From Streptomyces tanashiensis (GTDB lineage Bacteria > Actinomycetota > Actinomycetes > Streptomycetales > Streptomycetaceae), in contig NZ_BMRZ01000021.1 of the NCBI RefSeq assembly GCF_014648895.1, positions 92,576 to 156,575 on the forward strand: a stretch of 64,000 nucleotides of DNA, read 5' to 3'. The notes under the pieces were generated by a model. It did not search any database. It saw only the letters and a list, made by a program, of their open reading frames with translations, and was not told the DNA's origin. Both the position numbers and the translations under genes were made by a program. This document shows, piece after piece, positions 9,000 to 18,097 of this stretch. Each line of letters begins with the position of its first letter. Within the stretch, counting starts at the first letter, position 1.

Positions 9000-11822
9000 A
9001 TGACACCGCTGACCAGTTCCGGGACCGGCACCAGAGCCGATGCGAGCACCGGCATCCCGCTCCCCTCTTCGGTCACATGGGAGGTGGGCCGGCGCTTCCT
9101 GCTCCGCGCCGCCGGCCTGCCCGTGGAGACCGTGCACGGGCTGCGCTGCCCTCGGACCCACGCCTGGGCCGACGAGGTCCTCGCCCGCGAGGAGCGTCTC
9201 GCCCACGACGCCGCCGCCCTGAGCGAGGAGCTCCATGCCCTGGTCGAGGCGGCCGACGCCGACGGCGACGAGGCCCGGCGGGCGCTCCTCGCCCTGCGCC
9301 GCCAGATCTTCAACAACCGACTGCCCGCCGACCCCGGCGCGGCCGAGCGGCTCGTGGCCGGGCTCGACGAGCCGGCCGGCGCGCGGGTCTCCGCCTGGCT
9401 GGACGAGCGCCTCGCGTACGGCGAACTCCTCGGCGCGGGCCCGGCCCTCCTCGCGGAGGAACTGCGCACCGCACGCGGCGAGTTGCGGACCGCGCTCTCT
9501 CGCGAGCCGCTGCGCCGGGGGCTGCTCCTGGCGTCACCGGTGCTCGACAGCCGGCTCGACGCCTACCTCGGCGACACCCGCGCCGACCCGGGCAAGCGGA
9601 TGCGCAAGATCGAACGGTCGGCGCTCGCGTACCTCTACCGCACGGCGTGCAAGACCAGCCCGTTCAGCACGCTCACGCCGGTCGCGACCGGGGTCTTCGA
9701 GGCCGGGGCCGGCGAGGGCGCCGACCTGCGCGTCGACGGGCCGGAGGCCTGGACAGGTCACGTACGGCTCAACGTGGTCGCGCTGGGGCGGCTCGCCGAG
9801 CTGATCCTGGCCGACCCCGTGCGCCGCCAGGACCTCCCCGTCGCGCTGTCCCCGGGATGGGGCCGTGACGAGGACCGGATCCGCTACGTACGGCAGTGGG
9901 TGACGAGCGGCGACGACGACGCGTCCGTCACGTTCGACTCCGTCCGCGACCGGCTGTTCTACCTCCGGGGCAGCGGCACCCTGGAGCGTCTGCTCGCGTT
10001 CCTCGACGAGCGTGCGGGGCTGCGCCACCGCGACCTGGTCGAGTGGCTCAGGACCGAGCACGGTGCCGACCCCGGCGAGTGCGAGCGGTACGCCGCCGCG
10101 CTCCTCCAGCTCGGTATCGTCCAAGTGCCGTGCCTGCGCACCGATGTGCACAGCCCCGACCCGCTGCGTTCGTTCCAGCTCGCCCTGCGCGACCTGGCGG
10201 CCCCATGGGCCGATGCGGTGGCCGGCGCCCTGGACGGCCCGACCGCATGCCTGGCCGCGTACCCCGCCGCCGGTCTCGCCGAACGGCGCGCGCTCCTGCG
10301 GACTCTCCGCGAGCAACTCCTCGACGTCCAGCGGGATCTTGGAGCGGCGGAGCCCACGCTGCCGCGCACGCTTCTCTACGAGGACGTCAGCGCGGGCTCC
10401 GACCTGACCTGCGGAACGGGCCTTCTGACGGGTGCGACGGGGCAGGCCCTGAGGGCGGTCGAGGGCGTCCTGCCGATGTTCGACCTCACGCTGCCCCACC
10501 GCATCACGCTGCACGGCTTCTTCCTGGCCCGCTTCGGGCGCGGCGGCCGCTGCGACGACCTGCTCGGCCTCGTGCACGACTTCCACGAGGACTTCTTCGA
10601 CCAGTACGTCTCCTTCGCCGCGAAGCGCACGACGTTCGACGCGAACGGGGAGTACGTCCCCGAGGAGAACTGGCTCGGCCAGCCAGCGCTGCGCGCCCTG
10701 GACGGCGCCCGGCGCCGCTTCGTCATGGGAATGCGGGAGTCGTGGGAGTCATGGGAGCCGAACGGAACGGACGACGAACTACGGCTTCCGGCCTCTCTGC
10801 TCGCCGCCGTGTCGGCTGAACTGGAGCCGCTGGTCGGCGATTTCGTCCCGCAGAGCCATCACCTCCAGGTGGCCCTTCCCTCCCCGGACAGCGAGGCGGG
10901 CCCCCGCGTGGTCCTCAACCGCTCGTACGGCGGACTCGCCTTCCCCTTCAGCCGCTTCACCCACGCCTACGACGGGATGCCGGGGTCCGTACCGCCCGGC
11001 GGGGCCGGACTCTCGGAGCGGCTGCGCGCCGAGCTGCGCGACCACCGGCCTCGGGGGGCCGTGTTCGCCGAGCTGACCGGTGGTCCCGTCACCAGCAACC
11101 TCAATCTGCACGGCAGGCTGACGGACTACCAGATCGTGTGCCCCGGCGAGACGTCCACGGTTCCGGAGGATGCCCGACTCGACCTGAGCGACCTGTCGTT
11201 GGAGCACGACGAGCAGACCGACCGTCTCGTGCTGCGCTCGCGCCGGCTCGGCCGTGAGGTGGTCCCGGTCTATCTCGGGTACCTCGTGCCGGTGGCCCTG
11301 CCGGAGATCCCCCGTACCCTGCTGCTGCTCTCGCCGAGCTCCATGACGCCGACCGATGTCTGGGGCGGTGTTCCCGAGGGGCCGGCCGTCGACGGTGTCA
11401 CGCGCAGGCCGCGGGTGGTCCACGGCGACATCGTGCTGAGCCGTCGCAGCTGGACGGCCGACGCCGCCGTGCTGCCGGTCCGCCGCCCCGGCACGGACGA
11501 GGCGTCGTGGTACCTGGAGTGGCGGCGCTGGCAGCACCGGCACGGCCTGCCCGACCAGGTCTTCGCCACGGTGCTGCGCGAGGGCCGCAGGGCTCTGGGC
11601 GCCAAGCCCGTGTACGTGGACTTCGCGAGTCCGCTGTCGCTGACCTCGTTCGACGCCCTGGTGGACCGGGAGCCGGGCACCGGGGTGGCGCTGCGCGAGA
11701 TGCTCCCGGCCGAGGACGCGCTGCACCTGACCTCTCCCCAGGGCCGGCACGTGGCCGAACTGGCCGTGGAGACCTTCACTTCCCGCCACCGCACCGAGGA
11801 CGGCCCGACATGCCCGAACTGA
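9000..11822 (+). CDS. LanB-like glutamylation domain (lantibiotic dehydratase, N-terminal type)
   Basis: A 940-aa protein of the tRNA-Glu-dependent class I dehydratase family. It transfers glutamate from glutamyl-tRNA to Ser/Thr side chains of the precursor. The diagnostic stretch ALAYLYRTACKTSPFSTLTP lies near residue 210; YEDVSAGSDL, QVALPSPDSE and SNLNLHGRLTDYQ further along are also typical. The length matches stand-alone glutamylation proteins such as TbtB and GodF. The elimination domain found in full-length NisB is not fused but encoded next door (split LanB). It overlaps the next gene by 13 bp, so the two are translationally coupled. Confidence 0.88.
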   Translation: MTPLTSSGTGTRADASTGIPLPSSVTWEVGRRFLLRAAGLPVETVHGLRCPRTHAWADEVLAREERLAHDAAALSEELHALVEAADADGDEARRALLALRRQIFNNRLPADPGAAERLVAGLDEPAGARVSAWLDERLAYGELLGAGPALLAEELRTARGELRTALSREPLRRGLLLASPVLDSRLDAYLGDTRADPGKRMRKIERSALAYLYRTACKTSPFSTLTPVATGVFEAGAGEGADLRVDGPEAWTGHVRLNVVALGRLAELILADPVRRQDLPVALSPGWGRDEDRIRYVRQWVTSGDDDASVTFDSVRDRLFYLRGSGTLERLLAFLDERAGLRHRDLVEWLRTEHGADPGECERYAAALLQLGIVQVPCLRTDVHSPDPLRSFQLALRDLAAPWADAVAGALDGPTACLAAYPAAGLAERRALLRTLREQLLDVQRDLGAAEPTLPRTLLYEDVSAGSDLTCGTGLLTGATGQALRAVEGVLPMFDLTLPHRITLHGFFLARFGRGGRCDDLLGLVHDFHEDFFDQYVSFAAKRTTFDANGEYVPEENWLGQPALRALDGARRRFVMGMRESWESWEPNGTDDELRLPASLLAAVSAELEPLVGDFVPQSHHLQVALPSPDSEAGPRVVLNRSYGGLAFPFSRFTHAYDGMPGSVPPGGAGLSERLRAELRDHRPRGAVFAELTGGPVTSNLNLHGRLTDYQIVCPGETSTVPEDARLDLSDLSLEHDEQTDRLVLRSRRLGREVVPVYLGYLVPVALPEIPRTLLLLSPSSMTPTDVWGGVPEGPAVDGVTRRPRVVHGDIVLSRRSWTADAAVLPVRRPGTDEASWYLEWRRWQHRHGLPDQVFATVLREGRRALGAKPVYVDFASPLSLTSFDALVDREPGTGVALREMLPAEDALHLTSPQGRHVAELAVETFTSRHRTEDGPTCPN

Positions 11823-12970
11823 TCTCCCCGCACCCCGTCCCCGCGCCCCACGTCGCGCCCGGCCCGGGCGCTCCCGGTCTCCCGGCCCAGGAACCGGGAG
11901 CGTGGATCGCCCTGCACGTCTTCTACGCCGCCAGCCCGCGGCCGATGCTGGTGGACTGCGTCCGGCCGCTCGTCGCCCGGCTCGCCGAGGAGGGGCTGCT
12001 CGCGGGTCACTTCTTCATCAACTACTGGCTGGAGGGCCCGCATGTGCGGCTCCGCCTGCGCCCCGCGAGCCCGGCCGCGGCTCCCGAGGTGAGACGCCGG
12101 GCCGAGGAGGCGCTCACCGCCTTCCTCAGGAGCCGTCCCGCGCTGTACGAGGTCGACTCCGGCTTCCTCAAGGACTTCTACAACGCGCTGTTCGACATTG
12201 AGTTCCCCGGGGAGGACCGGGGGCGGTACATGGGCGACGACGGCCGGATGAGGCTGCGACCGAACAACAGCTTCAGCGAGGAGCCGTACGCCCCCGAGTA
12301 CGCCAAGTACGGCGGCCCGGCCGGTGTCGAGCTCGCCGAGTGGCACTTCCGCCACTCCAGCGAGCTGGTCGTCGACGCCTTCCGCACCATGAACCTCCAC
12401 CTCCGCACCGTGCTCCTCGGCACGTCCGCGCAGCTGATGATGGTGATGGCGAGCTGCTTCCTGCCGGAGGAGGACCGGCTCGCCGACTACCTGGACGGCT
12501 ACTACGAGTTCTGGCACCGGGCCTTTCCCGGGACCGGGTTCATCGGCTCGAAGGAGTACGAGCGGAACTACGCCGAGATGGCGCCCGCCCTGGGCCGCCG
12601 GTTCGCCGCCGTCCGGGCCGCGATCGCGAGCGGCGAGCTGGAGCGGCTCCCCTCCTTCCTGCGGGGCTGGGCCGAGCACTGCCTGGAACTGAGGAATCGT
12701 ATCGAGGAGTTGACGGGGCGGGGCGAGCTCCTGTTCCCGCTCCGGGAGGGGCCCGCCCGTGAGGACACCGGGCAGATCCGCGCGGAACCGGCGGACGCCG
12801 TCCCCACAGCGCCGCTGACCCATCTGCCGTCGGTCCTCCCCCGGCTCCTCTCCCCGTACATGCACATGACCAACAACCGGCTGCATGTGACGATCCGCGA
12901 CGAGGCCTACCTCTCCTTCGTCCTCGGCCAGGTCCTCAGAGACCCGCACGTCGCGGCGGCGGACGCATGA
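11810..12970 (+). CDS. Thiopeptide-type elimination-domain protein (SpaB_C-like)
   Basis: A 386-aa protein of the SpaB C-terminal/thiopeptide-type family (WIALHVFYAASPRPMLVDCV; FFINYWLEGPHVRLRLRP; terminal HMTNNRLHVTIRDEAYLSFV). Members remove glutamate from glutamylated Ser/Thr to give Dha/Dhb (TbtC, GodG); a divergent branch (TbtD) forms the thiopeptide pyridine. Only one such gene lies in the window, directly coupled to the glutamylation gene, so elimination is the likelier job and pyridine formation is not expected. It is slightly longer than typical elimination proteins. The ATG at 11810 lies inside the upstream gene, and its stop overlaps the next start (ATGA). Confidence 0.82.
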   Translation: MPELISPHPVPAPHVAPGPGAPGLPAQEPGAWIALHVFYAASPRPMLVDCVRPLVARLAEEGLLAGHFFINYWLEGPHVRLRLRPASPAAAPEVRRRAEEALTAFLRSRPALYEVDSGFLKDFYNALFDIEFPGEDRGRYMGDDGRMRLRPNNSFSEEPYAPEYAKYGGPAGVELAEWHFRHSSELVVDAFRTMNLHLRTVLLGTSAQLMMVMASCFLPEEDRLADYLDGYYEFWHRAFPGTGFIGSKEYERNYAEMAPALGRRFAAVRAAIASGELERLPSFLRGWAEHCLELRNRIEELTGRGELLFPLREGPAREDTGQIRAEPADAVPTAPLTHLPSVLPRLLSPYMHMTNNRLHVTIRDEAYLSFVLGQVLRDPHVAAADA

Positions 12971-14073
12971 CCGCCGCCGCAGCGCGGGCCTATCGCCCCA
13001 CCCTCCGGCCGGGAGTGCTCCTCAGCCCGCCTCTGCTGCGCGGTCCCCGGACCGTGCACCTCGTCAAACACCCCGTGACCGGGGCCGCGTTCGAGGTGGG
13101 GATCAAGGAGCACTTCCTCATATCGCGCCTCGACGGCACGCGGAACCTGGAAGACCTCGCACCCGTGTACGCGGAACAGTTCGGCCGCCGGCTCGGCGAG
13201 GAGCACTGGAACCGGCTCCTCGGCCTCCTCGGGACCCGGGGCCTCCTCGACGGCGCGCCCGATCCGGCCGCCCCGACCCCCGCCCCTCAACGCCCCAACT
13301 CCCTCTGGCGCGGGACCCGTCCGATGGTCGCGGACGCCGACGCGACCACCGCCCGACTCCACCGCCTCCTGCGTCCCCTCCTCCACCCGGCCATCCAACT
13401 CCCGCTCCTGGCATCCGTCTTACTCCTCATCGGCGCGCTGGCATGGCGGACGGGTGCGCTGCTCGACGGCACCGCCGAACTGGTCCGGCAGCCGTTCGCG
13501 CTGATGGGCGTCGCACTGTTCCTCTGGGCGAGCATCACGCTCCACGAGCTGGCGCACGGCGTCGCCGCTCAGCACTACGGGGGGCACGTCGCCGAAATCG
13601 GCCTCCGCTGGCGCTTCCCCGCCGCCCTCCTCTACTGCACGGTGGACAACTACCTCTTTCTGCCGGGTCGGAGGGCCAAGCTGGTCATCGCCGGAGCCGG
13701 CGCCTACCTCAACATGCTGCTCCTGCTGCCCTTCGGCATCTGGTGGTTCCTGCTTCCCGCCGAGGCGCCGGAGCGTCCCCCGCTCGCCGGACTCCTGGTG
13801 CTCGGCACGATCCAGGCGCTGAGCAATCTCGTACCGCTGCCACCGCTCGACGGGTACCGGATGCTCGGACACGCCCTCGGAGCCGATCACCTCGCCCCCG
13901 AGACCCGTGCCTATCTGGCGTTGCGCCGCCGCGGCGCAGAAGGGGCCGAGGCCCTGGCCGGCTACTCGGCGCGAGCCCGGCGGATCTACACGGCGTACGC
14001 GCTCGGCTCCACCGCCGTGGTCCTGCTCTCCGCGGCGGCCACGATCACGTTCGTGCTCCACCTGCTCGGCTGA
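12967..14073 (+). CDS. PqqD-like domain fused to M50 site-2-type metalloprotease
   Basis: A 368-aa membrane protein. Residues ~25-95 look like a PqqD/RRE fold (HLVKHPVTGAAFEVGIKEHF, then GLLGTRGLLDG). The rest has several hydrophobic segments with the M50 zinc motif HELAHG near residue 193 and the second motif NLVPLPPLDGYRM near 290. M50 enzymes cut peptides in or at the membrane; the fused leader-binding domain makes it a good candidate leader protease that acts with the adjacent exporter. Codon 152 is TTA (13420-13422), a second possible bldA checkpoint in the operon. It is coupled to its upstream neighbour by ATGA and lies 21 bp before the ABC ATPase gene. Confidence 0.8.
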   Translation: MTAAAARAYRPTLRPGVLLSPPLLRGPRTVHLVKHPVTGAAFEVGIKEHFLISRLDGTRNLEDLAPVYAEQFGRRLGEEHWNRLLGLLGTRGLLDGAPDPAAPTPAPQRPNSLWRGTRPMVADADATTARLHRLLRPLLHPAIQLPLLASVLLLIGALAWRTGALLDGTAELVRQPFALMGVALFLWASITLHELAHGVAAQHYGGHVAEIGLRWRFPAALLYCTVDNYLFLPGRRAKLVIAGAGAYLNMLLLLPFGIWWFLLPAEAPERPPLAGLLVLGTIQALSNLVPLPPLDGYRMLGHALGADHLAPETRAYLALRRRGAEGAEALAGYSARARRIYTAYALGSTAVVLLSAAATITFVLHLLG

Positions 14074-14094
14074 CCCGAAGGAACCACGCACCAC

Positions 14095-15084
14095 ATGAGT
14101 GAGGTACAGGCCATGTCAACCACATCCGCCGCGGACGGCTCGCCGACCGCCGCCGTCCAGGTCCGGGGAGTCTCCAAGCGGTACGGGGACCGCCAGGCCG
14201 TGGACGACGTCTCCCTGGAGATCCACCGGGGCGAGTTCTTCGGTCTCCTCGGCCCCAACGGTGCGGGCAAGTCCACCCTGATCGAGATCATGGAGGGACT
14301 GCGCCGGGCCGACACGGGCACGGTCGCGGTCCTCGGTCAGTCGCCCTGGCCCCGCAACACCGCGCTGCTCCCCCGGCTCGGCGTGCAGACCCAGAGCTCT
14401 GCGTTCTTCGTACGGCAGACCGCCCACGAGCATCTGCGGACCGTCGCCGCGCTCTACGGCGCGCCCCGCAGCGCCGTCGACGCCACCCTCGAGTCCGTGG
14501 GTCTCACCGAGCAGCGGGGCGTCCAGGTCGAGAACCTCTCGGGTGGTCAGCGGCAGCGGCTGGCGATCGCCTCCGCGCTCGTCCACGGTCCCGAGCTGAT
14601 CTTCCTCGACGAGCCGACCGCCGCCCTCGACCCGCAGGCGCGGCGCGCCCTGTGGGAGGTGCTCCGGGGGCTGAAGGCGGAGGGGCGCACCATCGTGCAC
14701 ACCACCCACCACCTCGACGAGGCGGAGGCGCTCTGCGACCGGATCGCCATCCTGGTGGACGGCCGGATCGCCGTGACCGACTCCCCGCACAACCTGGTCG
14801 GCGCCTCGCGGGCCCCGAGCCGTCTTCTGCTTCCCCTGGGCCTCCTCGACGAAGGACGGGCCGCGGCGATCGAGGGCGTCGAACGGGTCAGCGTCGAGGG
14901 CGGCTCGCTCGTCCTGGAGACCCACGCGTCCGGCCGTGTCCTCTCCGCCGTGGACAAACTGGTCGGTCTCGACGGCGTCCAGACCCGCTCCGCCAGCCTC
15001 GAGGACGTCTACCTCGACCTGACCGCCCGCCTCGCCGGCACCGGACGGTCCGCCCACCCGCACGCCGAGACCACGGAGGCCTGA
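14095..15084 (+). CDS. ABC exporter ATPase
   Basis: A 329-aa ATP-binding subunit of an ABC-2 type exporter. It has Walker A GLLGPNGAGKST, signature LSGGQRQRLAIA, Walker B LIFLDEPTAALDP and the switch HTTHHLDEAEAL, followed by a C-terminal ~90-residue DrrA-like extension. It should energise export of the mature peptide and may give self-protection. AAGGAA precedes the ATG at 14095. The next gene, its permease, starts 2 bp after the stop. Confidence 0.9.
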   Translation: MSEVQAMSTTSAADGSPTAAVQVRGVSKRYGDRQAVDDVSLEIHRGEFFGLLGPNGAGKSTLIEIMEGLRRADTGTVAVLGQSPWPRNTALLPRLGVQTQSSAFFVRQTAHEHLRTVAALYGAPRSAVDATLESVGLTEQRGVQVENLSGGQRQRLAIASALVHGPELIFLDEPTAALDPQARRALWEVLRGLKAEGRTIVHTTHHLDEAEALCDRIAILVDGRIAVTDSPHNLVGASRAPSRLLLPLGLLDEGRAAAIEGVERVSVEGGSLVLETHASGRVLSAVDKLVGLDGVQTRSASLEDVYLDLTARLAGTGRSAHPHAETTEA

Positions 15085-15086
15085 CC

Positions 15087-15842
15087 ATGAGCGCCTACGC
15101 CGCACTGACCGGGGCGGGCTACCGGGCCCAGGTCCGCGACAGGACCACCCTCTTCTTCACGTTCGCCTTCCCCCTCCTCTTCCTCGTCGTCTTCGGGCTG
15201 ATCTTCCGCGGCCAGGCCGTGGAGGAGAGCGGCCTGTCCTACCTCTCGTACACCGCGTCCGGCGTGCTGTCCTGGGGTGTCGCGAACGCCGCCGTCTTCG
15301 GCATCGCCTTCACCCTCATGCAGTGGCGGACCGACGACATCCTGCGGCTGATCCGGATGTCCCCGGCCCCGCTCTCCGCCGTCATCGGCTCCCGCTACGC
15401 GATCGCGCTGGTCGTCGGCGCCGTCCAGTCGGTGCTCTTCGTCGGGGTCGCGATGCTGCCGGTGTTCGGCCTCGAACCGGCTTCCGGCTGGCCGCTGTTG
15501 ATCCCGGTCCTGATCCTGGGCATCACCACCTTCCTGCTCCTCGGGGTGATCATCGGGTCCTTCGCCAACACACCGGAGTCGGTCGCGGCCGTCGCCAACT
15601 TCCTGATGCTGCCCATGGCGTTCCTGTCCGGGTCGTTCTTCCCGCTCGACTCGATGCCGTCCTGGCTCCAGAACGTCTCGCTCGCCATGCCGCTGCGCTA
15701 TCTCAACGACGCCGTGTCCCACGCGCTCGCCGGCCGCGGCGACTCCTCCGACGTGTGGGTGGGATGCGTCGGACTGCTCGTGTTCGCCCTGGTCTTCGGC
15801 GCGATCGCGGTGAAGACCTTCCGCTGGACCAGGACGTCGTGA
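15087..15842 (+). CDS. ABC-2 type exporter permease
   Basis: A 251-aa integral membrane protein with about six hydrophobic segments, among them LFFTFAFPLLFLVVFGLIF, VLILGITTFLLLGVIIGSF and VGCVGLLVFALVFGAIAV. It is the membrane half of the transporter whose ATPase is encoded immediately upstream. A short motif, LSGSFFPLDSMPSWLQ, is typical of ABC2_membrane permeases. It overlaps the second YcaO gene (GTGA at 15839-15842), placing that enzyme in the same transcription unit. Confidence 0.9.
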   Translation: MSAYAALTGAGYRAQVRDRTTLFFTFAFPLLFLVVFGLIFRGQAVEESGLSYLSYTASGVLSWGVANAAVFGIAFTLMQWRTDDILRLIRMSPAPLSAVIGSRYAIALVVGAVQSVLFVGVAMLPVFGLEPASGWPLLIPVLILGITTFLLLGVIIGSFANTPESVAAVANFLMLPMAFLSGSFFPLDSMPSWLQNVSLAMPLRYLNDAVSHALAGRGDSSDVWVGCVGLLVFALVFGAIAVKTFRWTRTS

Positions 15843-17809
15843 GCGCCGCCGGGAGCACCAGGGGCGGGACCGCACCGCCGCTGCCGCTGGACGAGGCGCG
15901 GGCCGGCCTCCGGGCCGCGCTCGCCGTGCGTCTCGGACGCGACATACCCGTCGTCCCGGTCGGGGTCACGGACGCCGGCGCACCGCACGGCGGCCGGGGA
16001 GCCCCGGACCCTTGGGCGGCCGAGCGCGCCGGCGCCCGCGTCCACCTCACCGCCTCCGCGGTGCTCGTCGGCCCCTGGGGCGGCGACGGCACCGCGCCCG
16101 CCTGCGGCCGCTGCCTCGCCCTGCGCTGGCAGCGGCTGCGCAGCCGCAGCGAGCGCGACGCGCTGGAGACCGGCGGTCCGGACGGGCCGCGCCCGGCCGG
16201 CGTGTGGCCGCTGCTCACCGACCATGTGTACGACGCGGTCGCGGCCCTCCACCAGGCGTTGCTCGACGGCAGCCCCGGCGCCGCACCCGCGTCGCCGGAC
16301 CCCGCCGACCGGGCGCTGCCGCAGGTGTCCCGTATCGACCTGACGACGCTCGCGGTCCGCACGTATCCGATCCTCGCCGATCCTCTCTGCCCCGACTGCG
16401 CTCCCGACCGCGCCCCGGCCGGGCCGCGCCCGATGGCCCTCGCCGAGCGGCGGAAGCCGGACCCGGGCACGTACCGGCTGCGTACCGCGTCCTCGTACCC
16501 CCTGCCCCGCGAGGCGCTCGCCAACCCGGTCTGCGGCGCGCTCGGGGGCGGCACGTGGATCAGCGTCACCTCGCCGACGACGGCGCCGGTCGCCGGGAGC
16601 GTCTTCGTCCGCGGTTACGCCGGCCTCAACGACGTCACGTGGAGCGGCCAGGACAACACCTTCTCCACCAGCCGCACCCTGGCCTTCCTGGAGGGCCTCG
16701 AACGGTACGCGGGAACCCACCGGCGCGGCCGGCACACCCCCGTGACCGGCTCCTGGAACGAACTCCGGGACGACGCCGTCGACCCCGCCGCGTGCGGCTT
16801 CTACGATCCGCGCACCTACCGCGACGATCCGCTGGTCGACCCGTTCGACCCGGACCGCGCGATCCCCTGGGAGTGGGGCTGGTCGCTCCGCGACGAGCGT
16901 CCGGTCCTGGTCCCCTCCCGGCTCGTGTACTACAGCGCGGGTCTCGCCGCCGACAACTTCGTCTTCGAGTGCTCCAACGGCTGCGCCATCGGCGGCAGCC
17001 TCGAAGAGGCGGTTCTCGGCGGACTGCTCGAACTCGTCGAGCGGGACGCCTTCCTGAACGCCTGGTACGGCGACGCCCGGCTCACCGAGATCGACCTGGC
17101 CACCGTCGGCGGCCGGACGTCCGCGGCCATGGCGGAACGTGCGGCGCTCCAGGGGTACGACGTCCACGTCCTGGACAACCGCATCGACCTGCCCGTGCCC
17201 GTCGTCACGGCGGTGGCCGTACGCCGGGACGGCGGCCCCGGCACCCTCTCCTTCGCGGCGGCGGCCTCGCTCGACCCCCGGTCCGCGGTGGAGGGCGCGC
17301 TGTCGGAGGTGCTCACCTACATCCCGCACCTCTCCCGCCAGACGCAGGAGCGGAGGGCCGAACTGGAGTCCATGGCCGAGGACTTCGGCCTCGTCCGCCA
17401 TCTGAAGGACCACGCACAGCTGTACGGGCTGCCGCGGATGGCGGTGCACGCCCGGGGCTATCTGGAGCCCCTGGCCGTACGTCGCTTCGGCGAGGTCTAC
17501 CAGGACTGGGAGTCGACCGGCCGGCCCCGGACGGACGATCTCCGGGACGACGTCCGGGCCGTGACCGAGATGCTCGCGGGGGCGGGCCACGACGTGGTCG
17601 TCGTCGACCAGACCACCCCCGAGCAGGAGCGGATGGGGCTGTGCACGGTGAGCACCCTCGTGCCGGGTCTGCTGCCGATCGACTTCGGCTGGAACCGGCA
17701 GCGGGCTCCCCTGCTGCCCCGGCTGCGGACGGCCCTGCGGCGGGGCGGTCACCGGGCGACGGACCTCACCGACGCCGAGATCCGCAGGGTCCCGCACCCG
17801 TTCCCGTAG
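15839..17809 (+). CDS. YcaO cyclodehydratase (second copy)
   Basis: A 656-aa paralogue of the YcaO at 5294-7309 with the same order of parts: CGRC near residue 88 and CPDC near 183 (zinc), TLAFLEGLERYAGTH (~280), NGCAIGGSLEEAVLGGLLEL and VERDAFLNAWY (~380-405), and the C-terminal VPHPFP. All YcaO ATP-site acidic residues that I can recognise are present, so it should be active. Two YcaOs with a single leader-binding partner suggest a split of labour, for example Cys versus Ser/Thr positions. There is no TfuA gene nearby, which argues against thioamide formation. The GTG start overlaps the permease stop. The gene ends 31 bp before a strong hairpin terminator. Confidence 0.87.
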   Translation: MSAAGSTRGGTAPPLPLDEARAGLRAALAVRLGRDIPVVPVGVTDAGAPHGGRGAPDPWAAERAGARVHLTASAVLVGPWGGDGTAPACGRCLALRWQRLRSRSERDALETGGPDGPRPAGVWPLLTDHVYDAVAALHQALLDGSPGAAPASPDPADRALPQVSRIDLTTLAVRTYPILADPLCPDCAPDRAPAGPRPMALAERRKPDPGTYRLRTASSYPLPREALANPVCGALGGGTWISVTSPTTAPVAGSVFVRGYAGLNDVTWSGQDNTFSTSRTLAFLEGLERYAGTHRRGRHTPVTGSWNELRDDAVDPAACGFYDPRTYRDDPLVDPFDPDRAIPWEWGWSLRDERPVLVPSRLVYYSAGLAADNFVFECSNGCAIGGSLEEAVLGGLLELVERDAFLNAWYGDARLTEIDLATVGGRTSAAMAERAALQGYDVHVLDNRIDLPVPVVTAVAVRRDGGPGTLSFAAAASLDPRSAVEGALSEVLTYIPHLSRQTQERRAELESMAEDFGLVRHLKDHAQLYGLPRMAVHARGYLEPLAVRRFGEVYQDWESTGRPRTDDLRDDVRAVTEMLAGAGHDVVVVDQTTPEQERMGLCTVSTLVPGLLPIDFGWNRQRAPLLPRLRTALRRGGHRATDLTDAEIRRVPHPFP

Positions 17810-17840
17810 CCGGGATGCCGTGGAAGCGGCGGAACGGAAG

Positions 17841-17875
17841 GCGCCCGGTGTCCGGGGAAACCGGACACCGGGCGC
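17841..17875. terminator. Perfect 15-bp hairpin between operon end and precursor gene
   Basis: The arms at 17841-17855 and 17861-17875 are perfect inverted complements around the loop GGAAA. The hairpin lies between two convergent genes, the second YcaO (stop 17809) and the precursor (stop 17910), so it can stop transcription from both sides. No U-tract follows, which is usual for Streptomyces terminators. Confidence 0.85.
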
Positions 17876-17909
17876 GCCTCCGGCCGTGATGGGGCCGGTG
17901 GGACGTCGA

Positions 17910-18080
17910 TCAGGCCGAGCAGGAGGTGGTGCTGGTGGTGGAGCTGCACGTCGAGGTCGAGCTGGTGCTGGTGGAACCGGCCAGGACGACCTCGCTGGCG
18001 TCCGAGTAGTCGGAGATCTCGAACGTCTCGGCCTCGAGCTCGAGGATCTCGTCGGCGAGCGTGCTCAGGTCCTTGTTCAT
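17910..18080 (-). CDS. Thiazolylpeptide-type RiPP precursor peptide
   Basis: A 56-aa precursor. The acidic leader (MNKDLSTLADEILELEAETF, then EISDYSDASEVVLAG) has the LxxLEAETFEISDY look of leaders bound by RRE proteins. The last 21 residues contain 10 Ser, 8 Thr and 2 Cys plus a terminal Ala; they begin STSTSSTSTC and end TTSTTSCSA. Every core residue but the Ala can thus be cyclised or dehydrated. The ATG at 18080 has AAGAGGAGG five bases upstream on its strand; an upstream in-frame start at 18140 lacks this. The most likely cleavage is after LAG. Unlike the modifying operon, it is transcribed leftward as a separate unit, which allows high expression. Confidence 0.88.
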   Translation of the reverse strand: MNKDLSTLADEILELEAETFEISDYSDASEVVLAGSTSTSSTSTCSSTTSTTSCSA

Positions 18081-18097
18081 GGCGCCTCCTCTTGACC

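Noticed and set aside
11810..12970. Idea that this protein is a thiopeptide pyridine synthase
   Set aside because: It is coupled to the glutamylation gene and is the only SpaB_C-like protein present, so elimination is the more economical role; left as an alternative in the entry.
15839..17809. Idea that the second YcaO makes thioamides
   Set aside because: No TfuA partner is encoded nearby, and the Pro-rich HPFP C-terminus and zinc motifs match azoline-forming YcaOs.
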